Assembly (NCBI GenBank): GCA_017412715.1
Contig: JAFPWU010000005.1
Span: 1-51,598 of the forward strand
DNA length: 51,598 nucleotides
Reading direction: 5' to 3'
Source of the DNA: Clostridia bacterium
GTDB lineage: Bacteria; Bacillota; Clostridia; Christensenellales; Aristaeellaceae
Below are positions 34,187-42,784 of this stretch, piece by piece. The stretch's first letter is position 1. Every line of letters starts with the position of its first letter. The position numbers were made by a program, and so were the translations under genes. The notes beneath the pieces are model-generated. The model was not told the DNA's origin. It was given only the letters and a program-made list of their open reading frames with translations, and made no database searches.

Positions 34187-36301
34187 TTGAAGAAGAAAAG
34201 CCTGCTGATTCTGACGCTCTGCCTGGTTCTTTTGGCCGCGGCGGCCTGCAGCGCCGCATCCGCGGAAACTCTGGACGCGCTGGAGCTGAAAACAACGGAG
34301 GTGACTCTGAGCCTTTCAGGAGTGAAGAATCCGAAAAACCTGACAGATCGGAAATTTACCACCTATTCAGAGAGCAAGAGCGTGAAAAATCCCTCCCTGA
34401 CGCTGGAATCCTCCACCTCCATCCACGGACTCTACCTGTGCTTTCAAAAGAAGCCGGAGAGCTATGAGATCCAGGTGAAGAGGGGCGGAGACTGGGAGAC
34501 CCTGAGGGAGGGCAGCGAGTATATCCATGCCTTCTATGAGCTGGACGGGGTTACGGACGTGCGGGTCTATGCCCTGGGGGATAAAAAGCAGACCATGGGC
34601 TTTAACGAGGTTTACATCTTCGGAGAGGGCCGCATTCCCGAATGGGTACAGAGGTGGGAGCCTACGCCGGAGAAGAGCGATCTGCTGTTCGTGGTGGCCC
34701 ACCCGGAGGAGGAGCTGCTGTACCTGGGCGGGGCGATTCCCTACTATGCGCGGGAGATGGGCAGAACGGTGGCTGTGGCCTGCATGAGCTATGCCAATAC
34801 CACCCGGCGGAGCGAGCTGCTGAACGGGCTGTGGAGCATGGGGTACAGGAACTATCCCATCATCGGAAGCTTCAAGACCGCCAAGGTTAAGGGGGGCATC
34901 TCCGCGGCCTACAAAACCATTGACAGCAGGAACGGGCAGCAGGTGCTGGCCGGATGGCTGAACGAGGTGCTGACCCGGACAAAGCCAGAGGTCATGGTGG
35001 GCCCGGACGAGCAGGGAGAAGGCGGCAACGCCCAGAGAATGATGCTTGCGGACGCCTGCAGGAAGGCCTTCGACGGGGCAGAATGGCAGGTTCAGAAGCT
35101 GTATCTGCATCTGTACGGCGGGGAAGGGGATCAGGTGATCTTCGATTGGAACCGGCCCCTGGAGAAGCTGGGCGGCCGGACGGGGATGGGCCTGGCCTAT
35201 TACGCGTATCTGTTCCATAAGACGCAGGATGACCAGGAAAAGAGCGTGTATCAGGAGGGCATCACCTACGCCAATAACACCTTCGGACTTGCGGAAAGCC
35301 TGGTGGGACCGGATCTGATCCGGGAAGACCTGCTGGAGAATATTCCGCTGGAGAACCTGGCGGAGAGCCGGGAGCAGGAGCCGGTGAGCAGATGGACCCT
35401 GGAGGAGGTGCCGGGCCTGCCGGCGCTGAATGAGAAGGGGTTTCTGGACGAAGGGGAATTCATCTGGAGCGACGATGCCCGGGGCCATTATGTGTTCATC
35501 AATGCAGGTGTGAAACTGATCATTACCAGGAAATTTGACGGGAGCATGCCGCTCACCTGGTTTGAGACGGAAATCTGGTGCGACGTGGAAGCCGGGGAGA
35601 AAATGGTGAACGTGGAATACACCCCGGAAAAGCCCGTAGGGAAAAAAAGCCGGGTGGACGCGTCAAAAACCGCTGTCAAAAACCGGCTGGTTTTCGCCTG
35701 CAACAGCGACTACTATACCTACCGGGTCGGGAGCAAGAACGGCCATCCCGTGGGGATCGAGATCCGGAACGGTGAAATCTACTACGATGACGCCTACGAC
35801 TATCTGGAAACAAAATTCTTCCCCAACCTGGACACGCTGGCCTTCTATGAGGACGGACATGTGGATGTGCATGCCAGCATGGAGATGACGGCCCAGGATT
35901 ACCTGGATCAGGACGCCTACATGGTCTTCAGCTTCGGACCCTATCTGATCCGGGACGGAAAGCTGAGCGACTGGGTTCAGGATCCCAACAAGAGCCGGGC
36001 CAAGAATCCCAGGCATGCTTTCGGGATGATTGAGCCGGGGCATTATGTGGATATTATGTGCGAGGGAAGACTTGGAAGCCGCAGCGAAGGCGTGACCATG
36101 CCCCAGCTGGCCTTCCTGTGCCAGGCGGCTGGATGCACGCAGGCCTGCGACCTGGACGGGGGCCAGACGGCGGTGGTAGTGTTCATGGGGCAGCAGCTGA
36201 ACAAGATCGGGAAGTATGACGGGAAGACAGCTGCCCGGGAAACCTGCGAGGTGCTGGGCATCGGATTCAGCGACCAGGTAGGCAGCTGGAACATTCAGTA
36301 A
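34187..36301 (+). CDS. Degenerate PIG-L domain fused to phosphodiester glycosidase (NAGPA) domain
   Basis: The 704-residue protein starts at TTG (34187, AGGAG 11 bases upstream) with a signal peptide (to about residue 26). It then repeats the layout of its neighbour: discoidin-like domain and PIG-L domain. But AHPDDE has become AHPEEE (about 171-176), and the HDxxGEYGHxxH motif has become GPDEQGEGGNAQR (about 272-284). Two zinc-ligand histidines and the catalytic aspartate context are gone, so deacetylase activity is unlikely. From about 440 to 704 it has a NAGPA-type domain: HAFGMIEPGHYVDIMCEGR, GVTMPQLAFLCQAAGC, ACDLDGGQTAVVVFMGQ. Known NAGPA enzymes remove covering GlcNAc from phosphodiesters. 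Confidence 0.85.
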   Translation: MKKKSLLILTLCLVLLAAAACSAASAETLDALELKTTEVTLSLSGVKNPKNLTDRKFTTYSESKSVKNPSLTLESSTSIHGLYLCFQKKPESYEIQVKRGGDWETLREGSEYIHAFYELDGVTDVRVYALGDKKQTMGFNEVYIFGEGRIPEWVQRWEPTPEKSDLLFVVAHPEEELLYLGGAIPYYAREMGRTVAVACMSYANTTRRSELLNGLWSMGYRNYPIIGSFKTAKVKGGISAAYKTIDSRNGQQVLAGWLNEVLTRTKPEVMVGPDEQGEGGNAQRMMLADACRKAFDGAEWQVQKLYLHLYGGEGDQVIFDWNRPLEKLGGRTGMGLAYYAYLFHKTQDDQEKSVYQEGITYANNTFGLAESLVGPDLIREDLLENIPLENLAESREQEPVSRWTLEEVPGLPALNEKGFLDEGEFIWSDDARGHYVFINAGVKLIITRKFDGSMPLTWFETEIWCDVEAGEKMVNVEYTPEKPVGKKSRVDASKTAVKNRLVFACNSDYYTYRVGSKNGHPVGIEIRNGEIYYDDAYDYLETKFFPNLDTLAFYEDGHVDVHASMEMTAQDYLDQDAYMVFSFGPYLIRDGKLSDWVQDPNKSRAKNPRHAFGMIEPGHYVDIMCEGRLGSRSEGVTMPQLAFLCQAAGCTQACDLDGGQTAVVVFMGQQLNKIGKYDGKTAARETCEVLGIGFSDQVGSWNIQ

Positions 36302-36362
36302 TAAAGGAGAAACAGGCGGAGAGAAACGCTGAGAAAGCAGGAGAGAAAGGGAGGTTTGCAGC

Positions 36363-39332
36363 ATGGATGAACAAAGGAGACCCAGGGCGAGGCAAAAGAA
36401 GATCGTATCGGAAGGAAAGGGCGTAGAGAAGAAGGGCCAGGGGCTGGGCACCGGCCCGGTAGGCAATACGGGAGGATACGAGGAACGAAAGCAGCAGACG
36501 AATTCGGCCCGCCCTGCGCAGCAGTCCCCCTTCACGCAGCAGCGGCCTCAGCAGAATCCTTTTTCCCAGCAGACGGGAAGCGGCCGTCCTGCCCAGCAGT
36601 CCCCTTTCACCCAGCAGCGGCCCCAGCAGACGGGAAGCGGCCGTCCTGCCCAGCAGACCCCCTTTACCCAGCAGCGCCCCCAGCAGACGGGAAGCGGCCG
36701 CCCCACGCAGCAGTCTCCCTTCACGCAGCAGCGGCCAAGGCAGACAGGAAGAGGACAGGCTGCGAACTCCGCATCCGGGGAAAACGGATCTCAGCGGTCC
36801 ACCGCTCCCGTGAGGGGAAGCGGCGGGGGAAGCAAGCTGCTCCTGATCGTGATTGCCCTTGTGGTACTCCTGGGGGGAGGACGGTTTTCGGGCCTGCTGG
36901 GAGGAGATGATTCCTCCCAGACCGTGCTGCCGTCTTCCACCACGCAGACCGGCACTTCAACCGCGGGCACCTCAACCGGGTCCTCCGGGAGCATATCCTC
37001 CACGCAGGGAGACCTCACTTCCTCCGGGGGGACGAACCTCTCGGGTGCTCTTTCCGGCAAGGACAGCCTGGAGGATCTGCTGAGCGCGTTCCTGGGCTCC
37101 AGCGGATCCTCAGTCTATGATTATACGGGAAACCTTTTCGGCGGCTACACGGGCGGTTCATCGTCTTCCGGCACGACCGGTTCCGTTTCCTATCCCTCCG
37201 TGGGAAGCTCCTCCGGGAGCAATACCTCCTCCGTGGATACCACCGTATCCTCCAAGGCCAGGGATAAATATACGGTGATCCGGGGAAACAACAAAGATGA
37301 AGTCACCATCCTGGTCTATATGTGCGGCACCGACCTGGAGAGCCAGAACGGCATGGGCACCTCCGACCTGAAGGAGATGACCCAGGCCACGCTAGGCAGC
37401 AGGGTCAACCTGATCGTCTACACGGGCGGGTGCAGAAGATGGCGCAATAATGTGGTGTCCAGCTCCGTGAACCAGATCTATCAGATTCAGGACGGAAAAC
37501 TCTACTGCCTGGAAAAGGATATGGGCGCGGTGTCCATGACGAAACCTGAAACGCTGGCCAGCTTTATCCAATACGGAGCGGAGCGGTTCCCGGCCAACCG
37601 GATGTGCCTCATCTTCTGGGACCATGGCGGCGGTTCCGTCACAGGTTACGGATATGACGAGAAGTTCTCTTCCAGCGGTTCCATGTCCCTTGCGGGAATC
37701 AATAAAGCCCTGAAGCAGGCGGGTCAGAAGTTTGATTTCATCGGGTTTGATGCCTGCCTGATGGCTACGGTGGAAAACGGGCTCATGCTGGGCGAGTATG
37801 CGGATTATATGATCGCCAGCGAGGAGACCGAGCCCGGGGTAGGCTGGTATTATACCAACTGGCTGACCTCCCTTGGAAAGAACTCCAGCATGCCCACGGT
37901 GGAAATCGGCAAGAAGATCGTGGATGATTTCGTGGAGGTCTGCAACCGGCAGTGCCGCGGGCAGGGGACCACCCTGTCCGTCGTGGATCTGGCGGAGCTG
38001 CAGGCCACCGTGCCTGCTGAGCTGACTTCCTTCAGCAAAGCGGCCACGGAACTGATTCAGAATCAGGAATATAAAACCCTGGCTACGGCGCGCAGCAGGA
38101 CCCGGGAGTTTGCCCAGTCCACCAGAATTGATCAGATCGACCTGGTACATTTTGCCAATAATCTGGGGAATGCTCAGGGCAAAAGCCTTGCCAGGGCGCT
38201 GAAGGGGGCGGTGAAATATAACCGGACCGGAGGATCCATTTCCAATGCCTACGGCCTGAGCATTTATTTCCCCTATAAGGCGGCGGGCAAGCTGAGGCAG
38301 ATGGTTTCCACCTACCAGGCCATCGGCATGGACGAGGAATATACCAGGTGCATTCAGGAATTTGCCAGCCTGGAGCTGAGCGGGCAGGCCGTGGCGGGCA
38401 CGAGCCTGAACAACTACAGCAGCCAGAGCGTGGGCATGTCCAGCCTGCTGGAAAGCCTGATGGGAGGGTATGGATCCGGCAGCGGCGGATACGGAACTGG
38501 AAGTTACGGCTCCGGGTCCGGCAGCTATGGGTCTTCTCCCTACGGCAGCCTTTATTCATCCTCCGGGGATATGTCCGATCTTCTGGGAAGCCTGTTCGGC
38601 GGCACCTACGGGGGCAGCACCTCCGGCGGCAGTACCTCCGGCGGATACGGGGATCTGCTGAGCATCTTCTCCGGGCGCAGCATTACCGCGGATCAGGTGG
38701 GAGAGTACCTGATGGCCCACCATCTGGATCCTGCCGCACTGGTATGGTCCGGGGACAGGCTCACCCTTTCCGGGGACCAGTGGAGTGAAGTGGAGAGCCT
38801 GTGCGTGAACGTCTTTGTGGACGACGAAGAAGGGTATATCGATCTGGGAATGGACAACACCTTCACCCTGGAGGGAGACTCCCTGGTTGCCGACTTTGAC
38901 GGCACCTGGATTTCCATTGACGGGCAGCCCATCGCGTATTACTATCTGGGTACCGAGGAAGAGGGGGAAGCCTGGGCCATCACCGGATACACGCCGGCCC
39001 TGTTGAATGGAGAGCGGGTAAAGCTGATGCTCCTGTTCGACAATGAACATCCCTATGGCGTGATCAGCGGCGCCCAGACGGTCTATCACGGGGGAGAGAC
39101 GGAAGCTCAGGCGAAGAATCTGATTCAGATCGGCGCCGGGGATCAGCTTCAGTTCCTTTGCGATTATTATGACTATCAGGGGAATTATCAGGACAGCTTC
39201 CTGCTGGGGAATCCCATTGTGCTGGGTCAGGAAACGGAGATTGCCAATACGCCCATCGGAGACAGGAAGGTCAAGGTGACCTACTGCTTTACGGACTATT
39301 ATCAGCAAAGATACTGGACCCCGGCGCCCTGA
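36363..39332 (+). CDS. Membrane-anchored clostripain-related (C11) cysteine protease
   Basis: The 989-residue protein has four parts. A basic, Gln/Pro-rich N-terminal tail (1-155) holds imperfect tandem repeats. One membrane helix lies at about 158-173, and a Ser/Thr/Gly-rich linker runs to about 300. The C11 peptidase domain follows, with VTILVYMCGTDLES, catalytic His in WDHGGG (about 420) and catalytic Cys in GFDACLMA (about 464). A Gly/Tyr/Ser-rich stretch (about 700-770) and a C-terminal beta domain complete it. C11 enzymes cut after basic residues and usually self-activate. Topology puts the protease outside the cell. GGGAGG precedes the ATG. It follows the two PIG-L genes in the same direction. 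Confidence 0.88.
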   Translation: MDEQRRPRARQKKIVSEGKGVEKKGQGLGTGPVGNTGGYEERKQQTNSARPAQQSPFTQQRPQQNPFSQQTGSGRPAQQSPFTQQRPQQTGSGRPAQQTPFTQQRPQQTGSGRPTQQSPFTQQRPRQTGRGQAANSASGENGSQRSTAPVRGSGGGSKLLLIVIALVVLLGGGRFSGLLGGDDSSQTVLPSSTTQTGTSTAGTSTGSSGSISSTQGDLTSSGGTNLSGALSGKDSLEDLLSAFLGSSGSSVYDYTGNLFGGYTGGSSSSGTTGSVSYPSVGSSSGSNTSSVDTTVSSKARDKYTVIRGNNKDEVTILVYMCGTDLESQNGMGTSDLKEMTQATLGSRVNLIVYTGGCRRWRNNVVSSSVNQIYQIQDGKLYCLEKDMGAVSMTKPETLASFIQYGAERFPANRMCLIFWDHGGGSVTGYGYDEKFSSSGSMSLAGINKALKQAGQKFDFIGFDACLMATVENGLMLGEYADYMIASEETEPGVGWYYTNWLTSLGKNSSMPTVEIGKKIVDDFVEVCNRQCRGQGTTLSVVDLAELQATVPAELTSFSKAATELIQNQEYKTLATARSRTREFAQSTRIDQIDLVHFANNLGNAQGKSLARALKGAVKYNRTGGSISNAYGLSIYFPYKAAGKLRQMVSTYQAIGMDEEYTRCIQEFASLELSGQAVAGTSLNNYSSQSVGMSSLLESLMGGYGSGSGGYGTGSYGSGSGSYGSSPYGSLYSSSGDMSDLLGSLFGGTYGGSTSGGSTSGGYGDLLSIFSGRSITADQVGEYLMAHHLDPAALVWSGDRLTLSGDQWSEVESLCVNVFVDDEEGYIDLGMDNTFTLEGDSLVADFDGTWISIDGQPIAYYYLGTEEEGEAWAITGYTPALLNGERVKLMLLFDNEHPYGVISGAQTVYHGGETEAQAKNLIQIGAGDQLQFLCDYYDYQGNYQDSFLLGNPIVLGQETEIANTPIGDRKVKVTYCFTDYYQQRYWTPAP
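36501..36745 (+). repeat. Coding tandem repeats (about 57 nt unit)
   Basis: About four imperfect copies of a unit encoding TGSGRPAQQSPFTQQRPQQ, differing mainly by synonymous or A/T changes, inside the C11 protease gene. Confidence 0.85.
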
Positions 39333-39352
39333 CGGGGAAGGAGCGGCATGGA

Positions 39353-40954
39353 ATGAAGCAACTGTTAAAAAACGCGAAGATTTACGACGGAACGGGCTCG
39401 GAGCCTTATCTGTCGGATATTCTGCTGGAGGATGAAAGGATTGTCAGGATCGCGGAAGGCATCGAGGAACCTGCGGACCGGGTGATCGATCTGAAAGGGA
39501 AGTCCGTTTCCTCCGGGTTCATAGACGGCCATTCACACAATGACTGGTTCGCCATCAAGAAAGACCCGCTGCCCTATTTCCAGCCTTTTCTGATGCAGGG
39601 AATCACCACCTTTGTCACGGGCAACTGCGGCATATCCGAAATCGGTTTTGAAAAAGGAAATCCCTATACGGATAAGCTGGGCGGCGGGATTTTCGGGTTT
39701 GAAAACACGACGGGCCAATACGGAACGGCGGAGGAATACTTCCAAGCAACGGACCGAAATATGCCCTGCAATATGGCCGTGCTGGCGGGACACTGCTCCG
39801 CCCGGGCGGCTGCCGGCGGGATTGAGAACAGACCGCTGACCCCGGAAGAGGAAAAGAAGATGCTGGACATCCTGGAGAAGGCTCTGCAGCAGGGAGCGGC
39901 GGGGCTTTCCCTGGGACTCATGTATAAACCCGGACTTTACGCGGATACGGAGGAAATCCGGAAGGTTGCGCAGCTGTGCGTGAAATACAATAAGCCGCTG
40001 ACGGTTCATCCGAGGGCGGAATCAAAGGTTTCCATGGCTTACCCGCAGCTTTTCGGACGGTCCCACCTGCTCAGGGCTGTGGACGAACTGGTGGAAATTT
40101 CAAAGGGAACCGGGCTGAAGCTGCAGTATTCCCATGCGATTTTTGTGGGTCGGCGATCTATCGGGGACAAGGATGAGCTGCTGAAGATCTTCGAACAGCT
40201 TAGGGCGGACGGGGTGGACGTCATGTTTGATATCTACAATGAATGCCTGGGCGTATCCGTCATCACGGTCATTCTGCCGGCCTGGTATCAGGGCATGACG
40301 GAGGAGGAGCGGAAAAAGCCGTTTAACCGTTTGAAGCTGGCGGCGCTGGTGAAGGCGTCCAGCCGGCTGCTGGGATTTGGATTCAAGGATATTCAGATCG
40401 CGTACATCGGTCCGGGCTACGAAAAGTACGAAGGGAAAACGGTACACCAGATCGCGAAGGAGGAAGGGTGCTCGGATCTGAAGGCCTACCTGATGCTCTG
40501 CGAAAAAAGCAATTTCCTGGGCCGGGTGAACATGGGGCCCTATTCCACGCCGGAGATCATCAGTGAATTTGAGCATAATGAGCACTGCCTCTATATGACC
40601 GACGCATGGGTGGAAGAGCACGGAATTCAGAACCCGGCCATCTATGACTGCTATCCGAAATTCCTGCGGGATTCCCTCCGGGGAACGGGGGATACGATGC
40701 CCAATACCATCCGGAGGATGACGGGCGCTCTGGCAGACCGGTTCATGCTGCAGGACCGCGGTTACCTGAAGGAAGGTTACTATGCGGACCTGACCGTATT
40801 CGATGAGGAGGCGCTCAGGAACGGCATACCGGACCGGGAGCAGCCCTTCGGGATTGAAAAGGTATTTATCAACGGTTCACTGGTTTACAGCGACGGCCTC
40901 CTGGATCAGGACGCGCTGAGGACGACAGGGCATGCCATCCCGGTTTTCAGCTGA
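39353..40954 (+). CDS. D-aminoacylase-type amidohydrolase
   Basis: The 533-residue protein belongs to the amidohydrolase superfamily and resembles N-acyl-D-amino-acid deacylases. The start is LLKNAKIYDGTG, the metal motif FIDGHSHND is near residue 57, TFVTGNCGISEIGF gives the family cysteine ligand region, and a C-terminal composite beta domain contains DLTVFDEE. These enzymes hydrolyse N-acyl-D-amino acids or D-peptidic substrates such as cell-wall fragments. GGAAGGAG lies 10 bases before the ATG. It follows the C11 protease by 20 nt, so cotranscription is likely. Confidence 0.87.
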   Translation: MKQLLKNAKIYDGTGSEPYLSDILLEDERIVRIAEGIEEPADRVIDLKGKSVSSGFIDGHSHNDWFAIKKDPLPYFQPFLMQGITTFVTGNCGISEIGFEKGNPYTDKLGGGIFGFENTTGQYGTAEEYFQATDRNMPCNMAVLAGHCSARAAAGGIENRPLTPEEEKKMLDILEKALQQGAAGLSLGLMYKPGLYADTEEIRKVAQLCVKYNKPLTVHPRAESKVSMAYPQLFGRSHLLRAVDELVEISKGTGLKLQYSHAIFVGRRSIGDKDELLKIFEQLRADGVDVMFDIYNECLGVSVITVILPAWYQGMTEEERKKPFNRLKLAALVKASSRLLGFGFKDIQIAYIGPGYEKYEGKTVHQIAKEEGCSDLKAYLMLCEKSNFLGRVNMGPYSTPEIISEFEHNEHCLYMTDAWVEEHGIQNPAIYDCYPKFLRDSLRGTGDTMPNTIRRMTGALADRFMLQDRGYLKEGYYADLTVFDEEALRNGIPDREQPFGIEKVFINGSLVYSDGLLDQDALRTTGHAIPVFS

Positions 40955-41126
40955 ACCGAGGACGGGGCCTGGTCATGGCTGACGCGGCAGCTTCGGGCCG
41001 GGCCAGGCAGATGCTTATTCCCATGAATCCGCACAATGCAGGTACGGCCGGGGCGGCCATACCTCAGCCGATGCAACGGCAGATGCCATGCTGAATATTC
41101 AACAACTGACAGATAAGGAAAAAGGC

Positions 41127-41660
41127 ATGAGTTCCCTTCAGGTTCGCAAGCTTACCTATTCGGCGCTATTTCTGGCCCTGGCCATGGTTCTGCCTTTTCT
41201 GGTAGGCCAGATCCCCCAGATTGGCTCCATGCTTTGCCCCATGCATATCCCGGCGCTGCTTTGCGGCTTTATGTGCGGCTGGCCCTGGGGATTGGCGGTG
41301 GGCTTTATCGCGCCGCTGCTCCGTTCCGTGATATTCGGGATGCCTGCCATGTTTCCAGGCGCGGTGGCCATGGCGTTTGAGCTTGCGGTTTACGGCGGAA
41401 CGGCGGGGCTGCTGTACCGCCTTCTTCCCAAAAAGCCCGCGATTTTATATGCGGTGTTGCTGATTGCCATGATCGCGGGGCGGATCGTCTGGGGAACCGT
41501 CAGGCTGATTCTGGCGGGATTGGCCGGAAACAGCTTTTCCTGGGCCATGTTCCTGGCGGGAGCGATCACCAACGCGATTCCCGGCATTATCCTGCAGCTC
41601 ATTCTGATCCCGATTCTGGTTATCGCCATGAATCGGGCGGGTCTCTCCCTGAACAAATAA
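41127..41660 (+). CDS. ECF transporter S-component (second)
   Basis: The 177-residue, highly hydrophobic protein has about six membrane helices. The pattern LTYSALFLALAMVLPFL at the start and LCPMHIPALLCGFMCGWPWGLAVGFIAPLLRS around residues 38-70 fits an ECF S-component. It would bind a micronutrient and use the shared EcfAT module. The start at 41127 is preceded by AAGGAAAAAGG. It is unlike the S-component at 21383, so another substrate is likely. Confidence 0.78.
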   Translation: MSSLQVRKLTYSALFLALAMVLPFLVGQIPQIGSMLCPMHIPALLCGFMCGWPWGLAVGFIAPLLRSVIFGMPAMFPGAVAMAFELAVYGGTAGLLYRLLPKKPAILYAVLLIAMIAGRIVWGTVRLILAGLAGNSFSWAMFLAGAITNAIPGIILQLILIPILVIAMNRAGLSLNK

Positions 41661-41676
41661 CAAAGGGATCGATCCC

Positions 41677-41817
41677 ATGAACGAAACACTGCGCCGGGGC
41701 GCCTTCGGCCCTCTCTGTCAGATGATGGAGCAGGCGGTGCATCTGCCCGGAAAGTGCGGATGGGCCTTGATGATCTTCGGCTACAGAATCTTTCAGAAGA
41801 TATTCGGGTTTAACTGA
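41677..41817 (+). CDS. Possible small protein (46 aa)
   Basis: An ATG reading frame 17 nt after the ECF S-component stop codes for MNETLRRGAFGPLCQMMEQA... ending IFQKIFGFN, with AAAGGGATC upstream. It is amphipathic, with a basic start and a hydrophobic aromatic end. I recognise no family. It may be a real small membrane-associated protein or a chance frame. Confidence 0.3.
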   Translation: MNETLRRGAFGPLCQMMEQAVHLPGKCGWALMIFGYRIFQKIFGFN

Positions 41818-42370
41818 GGAACTGATCCTGCCGGATTTTTCTTTCTTCTCTGACACCATAGATTAAACCGCTGACCGACAGCACCACGATGATCAGCCAC
41901 ATCATCCAGCTGGTGACGGCGGCCAGCTGGAGGCCACTCAGTCTGTCCCCCTTCCCGGCAACCATGATCAATGTGTTCTGAAGGGTCATGATGGACAGCA
42001 GCGCGTCAATGAAATTGATGGAGCGAAGCAGCCTGACAAGGCAGTTTTCGCTCCTCTTTCTTTTTACCAGGTTGATGGAGGCCAGCGTGATCTTGTCAAA
42101 CGCATACGCGGCCATGGCGATGGCGGGAATCAGGGCCATATGCACGGGCCGCTGCTGCTTCACCAGCAGCATCAAAGGCCCTATCAGGCAAAGGTTCAGC
42201 AGCAGGAGAAGAGCGGAGCAAATCACAAACATCCGCCTTCTCAGGCTTTCCGCGCCTGTCTCCTCTTCTGCTCTGGCCTTCTTTTCCGTCAGGAGGATCA
42301 TGCCGCGCAGCAGGATCAGCAGAAGATAATATACACCAATACTCCTGAAACTGATGCTGACATTCAACAA
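41810..42370 (-). CDS. Hypothetical four-helix membrane protein
   Basis: The 186-residue product has about four membrane helices (near residues 12-24, 48-68, 77-92 and 155-175) and a basic stretch KRKRSENCLVR between them. I do not recognise the family. The start is uncertain: a TTG at 42370 lies only 17 nt after the predicted transcription start and lacks a ribosome site; the first ATG in frame is about residue 24. A perfect promoter lies upstream. It converges on the small frame at 41677, overlapping by 8 bases. Confidence 0.6.
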   Translation of the reverse strand: MLNVSISFRSIGVYYLLLILLRGMILLTEKKARAEEETGAESLRRRMFVICSALLLLLNLCLIGPLMLLVKQQRPVHMALIPAIAMAAYAFDKITLASINLVKRKRSENCLVRLLRSINFIDALLSIMTLQNTLIMVAGKGDRLSGLQLAAVTSWMMWLIIVVLSVSGLIYGVREERKIRQDQFLS

Positions 42371-42393
42371 ATGCAGGTGAAAAATCGAATGTG

Positions 42394-42422
42394 ATTATAT
42401 CCCTGCCGAAGCAACTTGGCAA
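42394..42422 (-). promoter_or_regulatory. Promoter of the membrane protein gene
   Basis: On the minus strand TTGCCA (42422-42417) and TATAAT (42399-42394), spacing 17. Confidence 0.75.
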
Positions 42423-42475
42423 GGCTGAAAGGAAGGCCGGGTTCCACGTGAACGCCATTACAGGAAGACGAGCAT

Positions 42476-42679
42476 ATGGAAGATGTGGTGCAGATCGAGA
42501 GCGACGTGGAGAAGGCGCATGCTGCCCAGTGCGATCTGGTCTGCCCGGGCCGGGAGGATCAGCACCAGGCGCTGCTGCAGGGGCTGCACGACGGCAGGGT
42601 CAGCCGGCATGATCTGGAAAGAAGCGGAACGCGCGTGCTGAGCATGATCCGCAGAAATACAGTTCTGGAGAGCAGATAA
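42476..42679 (+). pseudogene. C-terminal remnant of a GH3 beta-glucosidase-type gene
   Basis: The 67-residue frame resembles the extreme C-terminus of GH3 enzymes: a helix then GLHDGRVSRHDLERSGTRVLSMIRRN, like the 'GxLtreeLxrcaxxiLrfi' end of those proteins. Nothing upstream encodes the rest, so it is most likely a leftover of a deleted gene. A weak ribosome-like GGAAGACGAG precedes the ATG, so expression as a stub is not excluded. Confidence 0.4.
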
Positions 42680-42784
42680 ACACAGAGAAAGAAAATGCCG
42701 TCTTTGCTCCCGTGGGTGCTTCCGGACAGTTACCGGCGTTTTATTCTGAGCATGGGTATTTCATGGTGGGAAACCTCTTCCCGG

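Noticed and set aside
36501-36745. Regular repeats considered as a CRISPR array
   Set aside because: The units are contiguous, in frame and encode a Gln/Pro-rich protein stretch; there are no unique spacers.
40975-41094. 39-codon frame between the amidohydrolase and the ECF gene
   Set aside because: No ribosome-binding site and an Ala/Gly/Pro/Met-rich product of no recognisable kind; kept out of the gene list.
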